Below, piece after piece: positions 1-5,985 of a stretch of DNA of 16,557 nt; the first letter of the stretch is position 1; the number at the start of each line of letters is the position of its first letter. The notes under the pieces were generated by a model. It made no database searches. It was not told the DNA's origin and worked only from the letters and a program-made list of their open reading frames with translations. The stretch is from Parcubacteria group bacterium CG10_big_fil_rev_8_21_14_0_10_38_31 (GTDB lineage: Bacteria; Patescibacteriota; Minisyncoccia; GCA-002772825): the NCBI GenBank assembly GCA_002772825.1, contig PFDM01000055.1, forward strand, positions 2,722 to 19,278, written 5' to 3'. The translations under genes were made by a program, and so were the position numbers.

Positions 1-9
1 TATATAGTA

Positions 10-15
10 TATAAG
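10..15 (+). promoter_or_regulatory. Candidate -10 element of rplU
   Basis: TATAAG matches the TATAAT consensus at five of six positions and ends 5 nt before the rplU ATG. No Shine-Dalgarno sequence lies between. If used, the transcript would begin at or next to the start codon (leaderless). The -35 region lies outside the window. The leader is very AT-rich, so a chance match is possible. Confidence 0.35.
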
Positions 16-20
16 CTAAT

Positions 21-335
21 ATGAAATTTGCAGTTATAAAAACAGGTGGCAAGCAGTATCTTGTAGAAGCAGGGACTGTATTGAAAGTGGAGAAATTACC
101 AGAGCTTGAAGAGGGGACTAAAGTTGTCTTCAACGAAGTCCTTCTTATGGGTGATGACAAGGGTATCACTATCGGCACACCTTTCATAGATAAAGCTTCT
201 ATAGAAGCGACTCACGAAGGAAATGGCAGGAATAAGAAAGTAACCGTCATAAGGTATAAGTCAAAGACTCGCCAGATGAAGAAAAAGGGTCACAAACAAC
301 ACTTCTCTAAAGTAAAGATAGGCGAGATCAAATAA
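21..335 (+). CDS. rplU: 50S ribosomal protein L21
   Basis: This is a structural protein of the large ribosomal subunit that binds 23S rRNA. The 104-residue length is typical for bacterial L21 (about 103 aa). Family features visible are the N-terminal strand AVIKTGGKQYLVEAGT (residues 4-19), a central VLLMGDDKGITIGTP segment, and the basic C-terminal RNA-binding part with KKVTVIRYKSKTR and KKKGHKQHFSKVKIGEI. The ATG at 21 is the natural start because the conserved domain begins at residue 2. No SD is seen; a -10-like hexamer ends 5 nt upstream. In many bacteria rplU is followed by rpmA (L27), but here it stands last before a strong terminator and faces recR on the other strand. Whether it has an upstream partner cannot be seen. 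Confidence 0.97.
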   Translation: MKFAVIKTGGKQYLVEAGTVLKVEKLPELEEGTKVVFNEVLLMGDDKGITIGTPFIDKASIEATHEGNGRNKKVTVIRYKSKTRQMKKKGHKQHFSKVKIGEIK

Positions 336-340
336 ATAAT

Positions 341-372
341 AAAAAGCAATCCGCCACGGCGGATTGCTTTTT
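341..372. terminator. Bidirectional intrinsic terminator between rplU and recR
   Basis: A perfect inverted repeat pairs 341-355 with 358-372. The GC-rich core GCAATCCGCC/GGCGGATTGC is flanked by A5 on the left and T5 on the right, so either strand yields a stem followed by a U run. The real loop is probably 4 nt (CACG). It begins 5 nt after the rplU stop and ends 1 nt before the recR stop, so it can serve both convergent genes. Confidence 0.9.
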
Positions 373-373
373 A

Positions 374-1009
374 TTACCCTCTGTTTTTAAGGGCGCTTGA
401 AAGAGTGCTTGAATCGGAGTATTCTAGCTCCGTGCCGGTTGAGAGACCGCGACCAAGAACACTTATCTTAAGATTAAACCGAGAGGCGAGTGGTTCAAGG
501 ATCTTCTTGATATATTGGACAGTATTTTCACCTTCAATAGTGGCGCTAGTGGCTATTATAACCTCTCGCAGATTAGACCCTTCAGGAAGCTTAGCTTTCT
601 TTTGCACGATGTTGAATAATTCTTTAGCACGTATCCTTGACGTAGGCTCTGTCTCAGCAAGAGGAATCACTCCTCCAAGTATAAAGTAAAGTCCGTTATA
701 GATACGCGACCTTTCTATATTTTCAAAATCAACATCTTTCTCCACAACAAGAAGCAAAGAACTATCCCTTGATGAGTCAGAGCATAACCCGCATATTTCC
801 GAGGCGCCTTCTTTAGCTTCAAAAAAACGGTAACACTCTAAGCAGCGCTTAACGCTATTCTTTAAATCTATCAAAATAGATGAAAGGTCTTTGACAAACT
901 TCTCATCAGTGGCAGATAGAAAGTAGGCAAACCTCCGCGCTTGTTTAGGGCCTATACCCGGAAACTTGAGAAAATATTCCGTTACTTTTTCTAGAATATT
1001 CTGAGGCAT
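374..1009 (-). CDS. recR: Recombination mediator protein RecR
   Basis: RecR works with RecO (and RecF) to load RecA on SSB-coated single-stranded DNA during gap repair. The 211 residues (family about 200) show the full domain order. A helix-hairpin-helix FPGIGPKQARRFAYFL is at 16-31. A four-cysteine zinc finger uses C56, C59, C73 and C76. A Toprim domain starts at LLLVVEKDVD (85-94, acidic residue E90) and continues into YNGLYFILGGVIPL. The C-terminal segment LGRGLSTGTELEYSDSSTL matches the family's Walker B-like end. The ATG lies 6 nt after the dnaB stop, so the gene is almost surely co-transcribed with dnaB. No clear SD is seen. In many bacteria recR follows dnaX and ybaB; neither is here. 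Confidence 0.97.
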   Translation of the reverse strand: MPQNILEKVTEYFLKFPGIGPKQARRFAYFLSATDEKFVKDLSSILIDLKNSVKRCLECYRFFEAKEGASEICGLCSDSSRDSSLLLVVEKDVDFENIERSRIYNGLYFILGGVIPLAETEPTSRIRAKELFNIVQKKAKLPEGSNLREVIIATSATIEGENTVQYIKKILEPLASRFNLKISVLGRGLSTGTELEYSDSSTLSSALKNRG

Positions 1010-1015
1010 TATTCT

Positions 1016-2374
1016 TTATATATTACCAAAATCACCTTTTTCTATTGTGGAGAAACTCACTTTTTGCTCGTTAAAGTATAGCTCCACATTTCCAGTAGGA
1101 CCATTTCTGTGTTTCTCAACCATAATCTGGGCGATATTTTTCTTTTCAGTTTCTCTGTATTTATCTTCACGATAAATAAACATCACCACGTCGGCATCTT
1201 GTTCTATAGAGCCCGAATCACGCAAATCGGAAAGGCGAGGCACTCCACCACGCTGCTCCACAGACCTTGATAATTGTGAAAGTGCCAATACTGGCACATC
1301 AAGTTCGCGAGCGAGCTGTTTAAGAGAGCGTGATATTTCTGTAATCTGCTGAACCATAGACTCCGTATGTTTGCGAGGCGACATCAGCTGAAGATAATCT
1401 ACGATAATAAGCCCTAAGCCGTGCTGACTCTGGATCCTTCTGGCGGAAGACCTCATCTTTATAATATTGTTTGAAGCGTCATCGTCTATGAAGATAGGTG
1501 CCTTAGCGAGCCTGTCCATAGCATCCCTTATCCTTAAAAATTCATCTTCCCCTGTTATTTTCCCTGTCCGAAGTTTCCAAGAATCCACGTGGGCTTCTGA
1601 GGCAAGCATACGGTCGGCCAACTGACCAACACTCATCTCTAGGGAGAATATACCGACAGGGACATTATGTTTTATAGCCACACCTCTGGCGATATCAAGA
1701 GCAAGGGATGTCTTACCATGAGAGGGTCTGGCAGCAAGGATAATAAGATCAGACTTCTGGAGACCGGCGAGGAGGTTATCAAGATCGCGGAAGCCAGTCG
1801 GCACACCACGTATCTCATCTTTAGATTTGTGTAATTTATCAATCCTTTCCCATGCGTCATCTAAGGCATCTTTTATAGAAACGATATCTTTATTGTTTGA
1901 AGATTGAGAAATGTCAAAAATTTTTTTCTCTGCTTGGTCAAGTAGAATATCAATATCTTCACTTTCATCATAACCAAGTCCGGATATATGGTGCGAAGCA
2001 CTTATTAGGTCACGAAGAATCCTCTTACGATGCACTATCTCTGCATAATATTTAGCATTTGAGGCGGAAGGAACTGAATTGACGAGCTCTGTAAGATAAC
2101 CATTGCCACCTACTTCATCTAACACCTTTTGATCTTTAAGCCTGTTGGATACGAACAAAAAATCTATAGGGTCATGCCTCTCAAAAAGGTCAAAAATAGT
2201 CTTATAGATTATCCTGTTCTTATCATGGTAGAAATCTTCTTCACCTAAAATATCAGCCACCTCATGCATAGCTTCACTATCAAGCATTATAGAGCCGATC
2301 ACCGATTTCTCCGCCTCAAGACTATGAGGGGGGATACGGACAGCGCCTGACTGAGAATTAGATTCATTTATCAT
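1016..2374 (-). CDS. dnaB: Replicative DNA helicase DnaB
   Basis: This is the hexameric 5'-3' helicase that unwinds DNA at the replication fork and binds DnaG primase. The 452 residues show the N-terminal collar domain (IPPHSLEAEKSVIGSIMLD, 14-32) and a helical linker. The RecA-like C-terminal ATPase has Walker A ARPSHGKT (215-222, K221), SLEMS with likely catalytic E246, Walker B LIIVDYLQLM (322-331, D326), the DNA-binding loop segment LSRSVEQRGGVPRLSDLRDSG, and KHRNGPTG (421-428) carrying the arginine finger R423. Many DnaB proteins have PSMGKT in Walker A; here it is PSHGKT, a tolerated change. No intein is present, although DnaB is a common intein host. The ATG at 2374 lacks an SD; a -10-like TAAAAT lies 6 nt upstream of it. 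It is the first gene of a dnaB-recR pair. Confidence 0.97.
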   Translation of the reverse strand: MINESNSQSGAVRIPPHSLEAEKSVIGSIMLDSEAMHEVADILGEEDFYHDKNRIIYKTIFDLFERHDPIDFLFVSNRLKDQKVLDEVGGNGYLTELVNSVPSASNAKYYAEIVHRKRILRDLISASHHISGLGYDESEDIDILLDQAEKKIFDISQSSNNKDIVSIKDALDDAWERIDKLHKSKDEIRGVPTGFRDLDNLLAGLQKSDLIILAARPSHGKTSLALDIARGVAIKHNVPVGIFSLEMSVGQLADRMLASEAHVDSWKLRTGKITGEDEFLRIRDAMDRLAKAPIFIDDDASNNIIKMRSSARRIQSQHGLGLIIVDYLQLMSPRKHTESMVQQITEISRSLKQLARELDVPVLALSQLSRSVEQRGGVPRLSDLRDSGSIEQDADVVMFIYREDKYRETEKKNIAQIMVEKHRNGPTGNVELYFNEQKVSFSTIEKGDFGNI

Positions 2375-2380
2375 AGTAGG

Positions 2381-2386
2381 ATTTTA
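2381..2386 (-). promoter_or_regulatory. Candidate -10 element of dnaB
   Basis: On the minus strand TAAAAT (five of six to consensus) ends exactly 6 nt before the dnaB ATG. Transcription would then start at the A of ATG and give a leaderless mRNA. The -35 region (TTCTGG at a 17-nt spacer) is poor, so support is only moderate. Confidence 0.4.
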
Positions 2387-2412
2387 ACATAGATAAGGTG
2401 AATCCAGAAACA

Positions 2413-2441
2413 TTGACAAAGCCCTGTTAGTATCATACTTT
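2413..2441 (+). promoter_or_regulatory. Candidate promoter of the 79-aa gene
   Basis: A perfect -35 TTGACA (2413-2418) is followed at 17 nt by TACTTT (2436-2441), which keeps only the T-A-T anchor positions of a -10; CATACT at a 15-nt spacer is the alternative. The start would fall near 2448, leaving a leader of about 50 nt that contains the SD. It is divergent from dnaB. Confidence 0.35.
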
Positions 2442-2488
2442 TTATACAGATTGGAATTTTTTAAAAATTGACTTCTAAAGCATAATAC

Positions 2489-2495
2489 AGGGAGG
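2489..2495 (+). promoter_or_regulatory. Strong Shine-Dalgarno sequence
   Basis: AGGGAGG is complementary to the 16S rRNA 3' end. It ends 2 nt before GTG 2498 but 5 nt before ATG 2501, which supports ATG 2501 as the real start. It is the only strong, well-placed SD found in the window. Confidence 0.7.
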
Positions 2496-2500
2496 TAGTG

Positions 2501-2740
2501 ATGAAGATATATATGTCATTTTTACCAAGCGGAGATCGAAAAATAAAAGAATTTATTGATTTCTGGATAGAAGAAGCAGGGGGGAGTATCTCTTTGGAAT
2601 CGCTTAAAGAAAAGATGATTAAGAAGTTTGGCTACTTCAACCCCCTATCTCATAATGAGGATGAGGTGGAAGAGATCATTAACCCGTCAAATCTCTATGA
2701 GATTATTGACGGGAGACTTCGTCCGGTGTATTTAAACTAA
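2501..2740 (+). CDS. Small uncharacterised protein (79 aa)
   Basis: I do not recognise this protein. It is 79 residues long, charged, with no signal peptide, membrane segment or cysteine motif. The likely fold is mainly helical: FIDFWIEEAG, a turn, SLESLKEKMIKKFG, an acidic stretch around NEDEVEEIIN, and a short strand-like end RLRPVYLN. The helix-turn-helix-like spacing with a C-terminal hairpin could fit a small winged-helix domain, but this is a guess. It is very likely real because it has the best SD in the window, an independent candidate promoter and a dedicated terminator that begins inside its stop codon. GTG 2498 would add one residue but is too close to the SD. It is flanked by the divergent dnaB and the convergent cysS. 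Confidence 0.75.
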   Translation: MKIYMSFLPSGDRKIKEFIDFWIEEAGGSISLESLKEKMIKKFGYFNPLSHNEDEVEEIINPSNLYEIIDGRLRPVYLN

Positions 2741-2783
2741 ACCCACCCCACTTGGAAACTCGGTTTCCAAGTGGGGTGGGTTT
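2739..2783. terminator. Bidirectional terminator filling the gap between the 79-aa gene and cysS
   Basis: A perfect 21-bp inverted repeat (2739-2759 with 2763-2783) has the 3-nt loop TCG and a GC-rich core ACCCACCCCACTTGG. It starts within the TAA stop of the plus-strand gene (2738-2740) and ends 1 nt before the cysS stop on the minus strand. T-rich sequence follows on the plus side (TTTTTATATTTTTTT). On the minus side only a short TTT run ends the stem, with the stop codon beyond it. Confidence 0.9.
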
Positions 2784-4229
2784 TTATATTTTTTTAATTT
2801 TCTGACCGGAGGGAGTGTCCTCTACAGAATAACCGAGGGTATTTATCTCATCTCGGAGCTCGTCGGCTTTTTGCCAATCTTTATCTTCACGTGCCTTTTC
2901 CCTTAAGATGGAGAGAGGCAATACCTCTTCCGGCATCTTTTCTTTTTCTGTCTTTGTGATATCAATGCCCAACACTTCGTCAAAATTGTCTATTAGTCTC
3001 AAGACATGATCCGCATCTTTCTTTGATAGTCCGTTTTGGTCTATAATCTTATTTATATTTGTCACAAGATTAAATAAAACAGCAAGTGCCTCCGGAGAAT
3101 TTAAATCATCGTTTATCGCGCTTTTAAATTCTTTCTTCGCTTTAGTTAACATATCTTTCAGCCCTGACGAAACTTCTCCGTCTTTTTGAATTTCGTTTAA
3201 TTTTTCTACAAGCTCATGAAGACGAGCGAGCCCGGCTTTAGCTTGAGTAAGTGACTCCCAGACAAATTTCATCGGCTTGTGGTAATGAGTCTGGAGCAAG
3301 AGAAGACGAAACTCAAGAGGGGAGAAACCGTGGTCTATCACATCTTTGAGAACTATAAAACTGCCGGCAGATTTAGACATTTTAGCATCGCCAAATTTAA
3401 GAAATGCTCCGTGTAGCCAATACTTGGCAAATGGCTTACCTGTCGCTGCTTCAGATTGAGCTATCTCATTTGTATGATGCACTCTTATGTGGTCTTCCGC
3501 TCCGCAGTGGATATCAAAGCTCTCTCCAAGATACTTCATAGACATAGCTGAACACTCTATATGCCAGCCGGGAAAACCTTTTCCCCAAGGACTTTCCCAA
3601 CCAAGATCTTTATTGAACTTCCAAAGAGCGAAATCTCTCAAGTGGCGTTTCTCAGGATTGATCCCTATTCTTGCAAACTTCTCCTCCATAGGTGATGAAT
3701 CCTCATCTTTCAAGAGGCCGGCGAGTTTACCGTAATCTTCTAGCTTTGAGATATCAAAATAGACTCCGTCACTTGTAGTGTATACATAACCTTTTTCTTC
3801 CAGTTTCTTTATTAGGTCTATTTGTTCTTGAATATGCCTTGAGGCGGAGCAGTAAGTATTAGGTGGCATGATATTAAGTTTATTAATATCTTCTTTAAAT
3901 CTATCTGCATAAAAGTCACCTACCTCCCGCATTGCTTCCAAAGTAAACGGCTTCCCTTCTCTCCTTAGCGCTTTAGTCATCTTATCTTCGCCTTCATCCG
4001 CATCAGAGACCAAGTGTCCCACATCAGTAAAATTCATAACATGATTGACATTATAACCGTCATATAGCAAGACTCGCTTAAGTAGGTCTTCAAAGAGATA
4101 TGTCCTTAAGTTGCCTATATGCGCATAGTCATACACAGTCGGACCGCAAGTATAAAGTCCCACTTTTTTATCAACAAGCGGTTTAAATACTTCTTTTTTT
4201 CGCGAAAGAGTGTTATATAGTTTCAGCAT
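2784..4229 (-). CDS. cysS: Cysteinyl-tRNA synthetase (class I)
   Basis: This cytoplasmic enzyme charges tRNA-Cys with cysteine using ATP. The 481 residues are close to the usual length (E. coli 461). Class I signatures are HIGN (37-40) and KMSKS (283-287). The zinc ligands that select cysteine align as C28, C226, H251 and E255. The stretch before the last two ligands reads GAEDHIRVHHTNE in place of the common GG.DL.FPHHENE, a clade variant that still keeps both ligands. The C-terminal helical domain with EDKDWQKADELRDEI matches the anticodon-binding end of the family. The ATG at 4229 fits the conserved start LYNTLSRKKE. corA lies upstream with a 15-nt gap, so they are probably co-transcribed. 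A TATAAT overlapping the corA stop (minus strand, 4244-4249) could add an internal promoter, but its -35 is poor. Confidence 0.97.
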   Translation of the reverse strand: MLKLYNTLSRKKEVFKPLVDKKVGLYTCGPTVYDYAHIGNLRTYLFEDLLKRVLLYDGYNVNHVMNFTDVGHLVSDADEGEDKMTKALRREGKPFTLEAMREVGDFYADRFKEDINKLNIMPPNTYCSASRHIQEQIDLIKKLEEKGYVYTTSDGVYFDISKLEDYGKLAGLLKDEDSSPMEEKFARIGINPEKRHLRDFALWKFNKDLGWESPWGKGFPGWHIECSAMSMKYLGESFDIHCGAEDHIRVHHTNEIAQSEAATGKPFAKYWLHGAFLKFGDAKMSKSAGSFIVLKDVIDHGFSPLEFRLLLLQTHYHKPMKFVWESLTQAKAGLARLHELVEKLNEIQKDGEVSSGLKDMLTKAKKEFKSAINDDLNSPEALAVLFNLVTNINKIIDQNGLSKKDADHVLRLIDNFDEVLGIDITKTEKEKMPEEVLPLSILREKAREDKDWQKADELRDEINTLGYSVEDTPSGQKIKKI

Positions 4230-4244
4230 TTTGAAAAGATTAGA

Positions 4245-5159
4245 TTATAGCCAATGTTTTTTTCTAAAAAAGCCAAACATAAACAGAGTGGCGATAGCCA
4301 TTATACTCATTACTGCCCAGAAATCACCCCTTATCCCCACAAGAGGTAAATAAGTAGTATTCATGCCAAAAATAGCCGCCAATAGTGAAAGTGGGAAAGT
4401 GACAAAAGCCATAATGGTAAGAAACTTCATCACTTCATTGGTTTTTGTGGAAAGAAGTGAATCGTTTGTTTCGTGGAGGTCAGTTAGCGTCTCTTTTTGT
4501 ATATCAAGCTGGTTGGCTACTTTATAATATTCACCCACCATATCAGACAGATAGTAGGAAAAATCCTCTCCGAAAAAATTAGTCCCCGCAAGCTCAAAAG
4601 AAGAGAGTATCTCTCTATGCGGTCTTATGGCCTGACGAAAGTTTATAAGGTCGCGGTTGACGATGGATATCTTTCTTACCATCTCTTTCTCTTTTCCGTT
4701 AAATATCTCTCCTTCTATAAAATCAATTTTCTTCTCTATGTGGTCCAGTTGTCTGAGAGAAAACTCATAAAGTTGACGGAGTATGTAGAAAACGATAAAG
4801 CCGGCATGCTCGCCCATATTGCTTTTATCAAGAATTGAATTCACCTCAAACATTTTTGAGAATTCATGAAGTGGGTCAATGGTCTCATAGTGTGTGGTTA
4901 TCAAGAAATTTTTTCCTATTATGAAGTCCACTTCTCGCCCGTCTGACCCCTGTGTTTTTTGACTATAGACAGGAAAGCGGAGGATAAGATAAATAAGATC
5001 ATTGTATACATCCACCTTGGGGCGAAGAGTCGGACGCATAAGTTCGTTTGCAACAAGAAGCGGAATAGAATAATCTTTCATAATCTTCTCAATGTCGTCC
5101 TTCGTGGGAGACTCTAAGTTTATCCATGTCAATTTCTTGTGTTTGTAAGTTGTCATCAT
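4245..5159 (-). CDS. corA: CorA-family divalent cation transporter
   Basis: This is a pentameric inner-membrane channel of the CorA/MIT family, usually for Mg2+ and sometimes Co2+, Ni2+ or Zn2+. A large soluble N-terminal domain precedes a long helix and two C-terminal membrane helices (about 243-264 and 280-298 in the 304-aa form). The signature GMN (265-267) closes the first helix, and the basic tail FFRKKHWL lies in the cytoplasm. The external loop TTYLPLVGIRGD lacks the usual MPEL acidic residue, so the ion specificity is uncertain. I chose ATG 5159. An upstream TTG at 5180 would add seven residues, MLYNNII, but these overlap a TATAAT box and look like leader. The next ATG (5156) is equally possible. 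Probably the first gene of a corA-cysS pair. Confidence 0.92.
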   Translation of the reverse strand: MMTTYKHKKLTWINLESPTKDDIEKIMKDYSIPLLVANELMRPTLRPKVDVYNDLIYLILRFPVYSQKTQGSDGREVDFIIGKNFLITTHYETIDPLHEFSKMFEVNSILDKSNMGEHAGFIVFYILRQLYEFSLRQLDHIEKKIDFIEGEIFNGKEKEMVRKISIVNRDLINFRQAIRPHREILSSFELAGTNFFGEDFSYYLSDMVGEYYKVANQLDIQKETLTDLHETNDSLLSTKTNEVMKFLTIMAFVTFPLSLLAAIFGMNTTYLPLVGIRGDFWAVMSIMAIATLFMFGFFRKKHWL

Positions 5160-5168
5160 AATAATATT

Positions 5169-5174
5169 ATTATA
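5169..5174 (-). promoter_or_regulatory. Candidate -10 element of corA
   Basis: A perfect TATAAT on the minus strand ends 9 nt before the ATG at 5159. The -35 at a 17-nt spacer is TTAAAT (weak). Transcription would begin within a few bases of the start codon, and there is no SD. Confidence 0.45.
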
Positions 5175-5310
5175 CAACAAACGGCAAAATTATTTAAATA
5201 GTTTATGTGGAGATAAAAACACGGACCGGCTGACTCGCTAAGTGAATCTTTATTATTAGACCATAAAACTTTTCCACAGTTCTGAGTAGAATAATCCAAG
5301 AGTCGTGTGC

Positions 5311-5319
5311 TAATATAAA
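5311..5319 (+). promoter_or_regulatory. Candidate -10 element of the 119-aa gene
   Basis: TATAAA (5314-5319) ends 5 nt before the ATG at 5325. An overlapping extended form, TGC followed by TAATAT (5311-5316), ends 8 nt before it. No -35 and no SD are evident. Either would give a leaderless or nearly leaderless transcript. Confidence 0.35.
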
Positions 5320-5324
5320 TACAT

Positions 5325-5684
5325 ATGGAGAGTATCTTATATTTTATCGCGGGAATAGCTTTAGGAACTTATCTCGGTCAAAGCTGGATGACTAAAGGAT
5401 TCAAAACTCTTAAGAAAAAATCTAAATTGAAAAATAAAAAGAAAGCGAACAAAACAATCACAACTACTCTCGTAACTTCTAAGCAGATTAATCAAAAGAA
5501 AGAAAACAAAAATAAGGTTCTAGAAATTTTTAAGAAAAATAAAAAAGTGACTAATAACGATATTGAGAAGACCCTCAAAGTGTCGGACTCCACCGCAGAG
5601 CGATATTTAAATGAAATGGAGAAGAAGGGTAAGGTAACACAACACGGCAAAACAGGACGAAGTGTTTTCTACACTTTAAAGTAA
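5325..5684 (+). CDS. Putative membrane-anchored winged-helix protein (119 aa)
   Basis: No named family is recognised. Residues 3-21 (ILYFIAGIALGTYLGQSW) form one hydrophobic segment. It is followed by a lysine-rich linker (about 25-62, with KTLKKKSKLKNKKKANK), so by the positive-inside rule the C-terminus should be cytoplasmic. Residues 63-119 look like a winged helix-turn-helix: helix KVLEIFKKN, helix TNNDIEKTLK, recognition helix SDSTAERYLNEMEKKGK, and wing VTQHGKTGRSVFYTL. This resembles MarR/DeoR-type DNA-binding domains. It could be a membrane-tethered regulator or a nucleoid-membrane link; the target is unknown. It lies divergent from corA and upstream of the rpoB promoter. The hydrophobic segment could instead be a poorly cleaved signal, but no cleavage motif is seen. 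Confidence 0.78.
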   Translation: MESILYFIAGIALGTYLGQSWMTKGFKTLKKKSKLKNKKKANKTITTTLVTSKQINQKKENKNKVLEIFKKNKKVTNNDIEKTLKVSDSTAERYLNEMEKKGKVTQHGKTGRSVFYTLK

Positions 5685-5710
5685 GGTATTCACCGTGTGA
5701 AAGTTTTATT

Positions 5711-5756
5711 AAACGGCTCAATCCGTCCGCCGGCCGGCGGACGGATTGAGCCGTTT
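5711..5756. terminator. Perfect 46-bp palindrome, probable terminator of the 119-aa gene
   Basis: Bases 5711-5733 are the exact reverse complement of 5734-5756, centred on CCGG/CCGG, with arms AAACGGCTCAATCCGTCCGC and its complement. It lies 26 nt after the stop at 5684. The T tract after it is very short (TTTAGG), unlike the other two terminators, so termination is plausible but not certain. A protein-binding site or a repeated genomic hairpin is an alternative. It shares CAATCCG...CGGATTG with the terminator at 341-372. Confidence 0.6.
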
Positions 5757-5784
5757 AGGTTAGATGTTAATTCAGCTATAGGGT

Positions 5785-5812
5785 TTGACAGATTTTAGGC
5801 CTTGTGTATAAT
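5785..5812 (+). promoter_or_regulatory. Consensus sigma70 promoter for rpoB-rpoC
   Basis: Perfect -35 TTGACA (5785-5790) and perfect -10 TATAAT (5807-5812) are separated by 16 nt. The expected start is near 5819, giving a leader of about 165 nt before the rpoB ATG. It is the best promoter in the window. A 9-bp inverted repeat (TTAGATGTT 5760-5768, AACATCTAA 5820-5828) flanks it. Confidence 0.85.
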
Positions 5813-5818
5813 AGTTAT

Positions 5819-5985
5819 CAACATCTAAATGATTGAGTTTCTGAAGCAAATAAGGTAGAGACAATATAATTAATAGCTTTAATTAGTGATTACTTATCAT
5901 TTAACTAATTAAATAAGAAGAAATCTGCAAATATCCCCCTGAAGAATGAGGCGGAAGGGTGATTTTTGTATTTTTTTGTTATTTT
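5819..5985 (+). promoter_or_regulatory. Structured 5' leader of rpoB
   Basis: This untranslated stretch holds two possible hairpins. The first is AU-rich, a perfect 10-bp stem TTTAATTAGT (5878-5887) with ACTAATTAAA (5904-5913). The second pairs ATCCCCCT (5933-5940) with AGGGTGAT (5956-5963), has one mismatch, and is followed directly by a T-rich run up to the start codon. The second resembles a weak intrinsic terminator and could act as an attenuator. Two short open frames are present: 5829-5858 (9 codons) and 5946-5993 (15 codons, overlapping the rpoB start). No known riboswitch class is recognised. Confidence 0.4.

Noticed and set aside
405..689. Open frame opposite recR
   Set aside because: It is antisense to a fully supported gene, its product has no recognisable domain, and no start signals are seen. 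The same holds for other long frames opposite dnaB, cysS, corA, rpoB, rpoC, dnaG and rpoD.
1690..1740. Intein in the DnaB Walker A region, a common insertion site
   Set aside because: The helicase frame is continuous at normal length, and Walker A is intact.
5160..5180. TTG start that would extend CorA by seven residues
   Set aside because: It overlaps a TATAAT box and gives a low-complexity peptide outside the family; the ATG at 5159 fits better.
5206..5278. Two DnaA-box-like sequences in the corA upstream gap (TGTGGAGAT 5206-5214, TTTTCCACA 5270-5278)
   Set aside because: They match TTATCCACA at only seven and eight of nine positions, there are just two, and no AT-rich unwinding element or dnaA/dnaN neighbour is present. 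This is too little for an origin.
5959..5985. GTG start that would extend RpoB by nine residues
   Set aside because: The added MIFVFFCYF is encoded by the T-rich run after a hairpin, no SD is well placed for it, and family members begin near the ATG at 5986.
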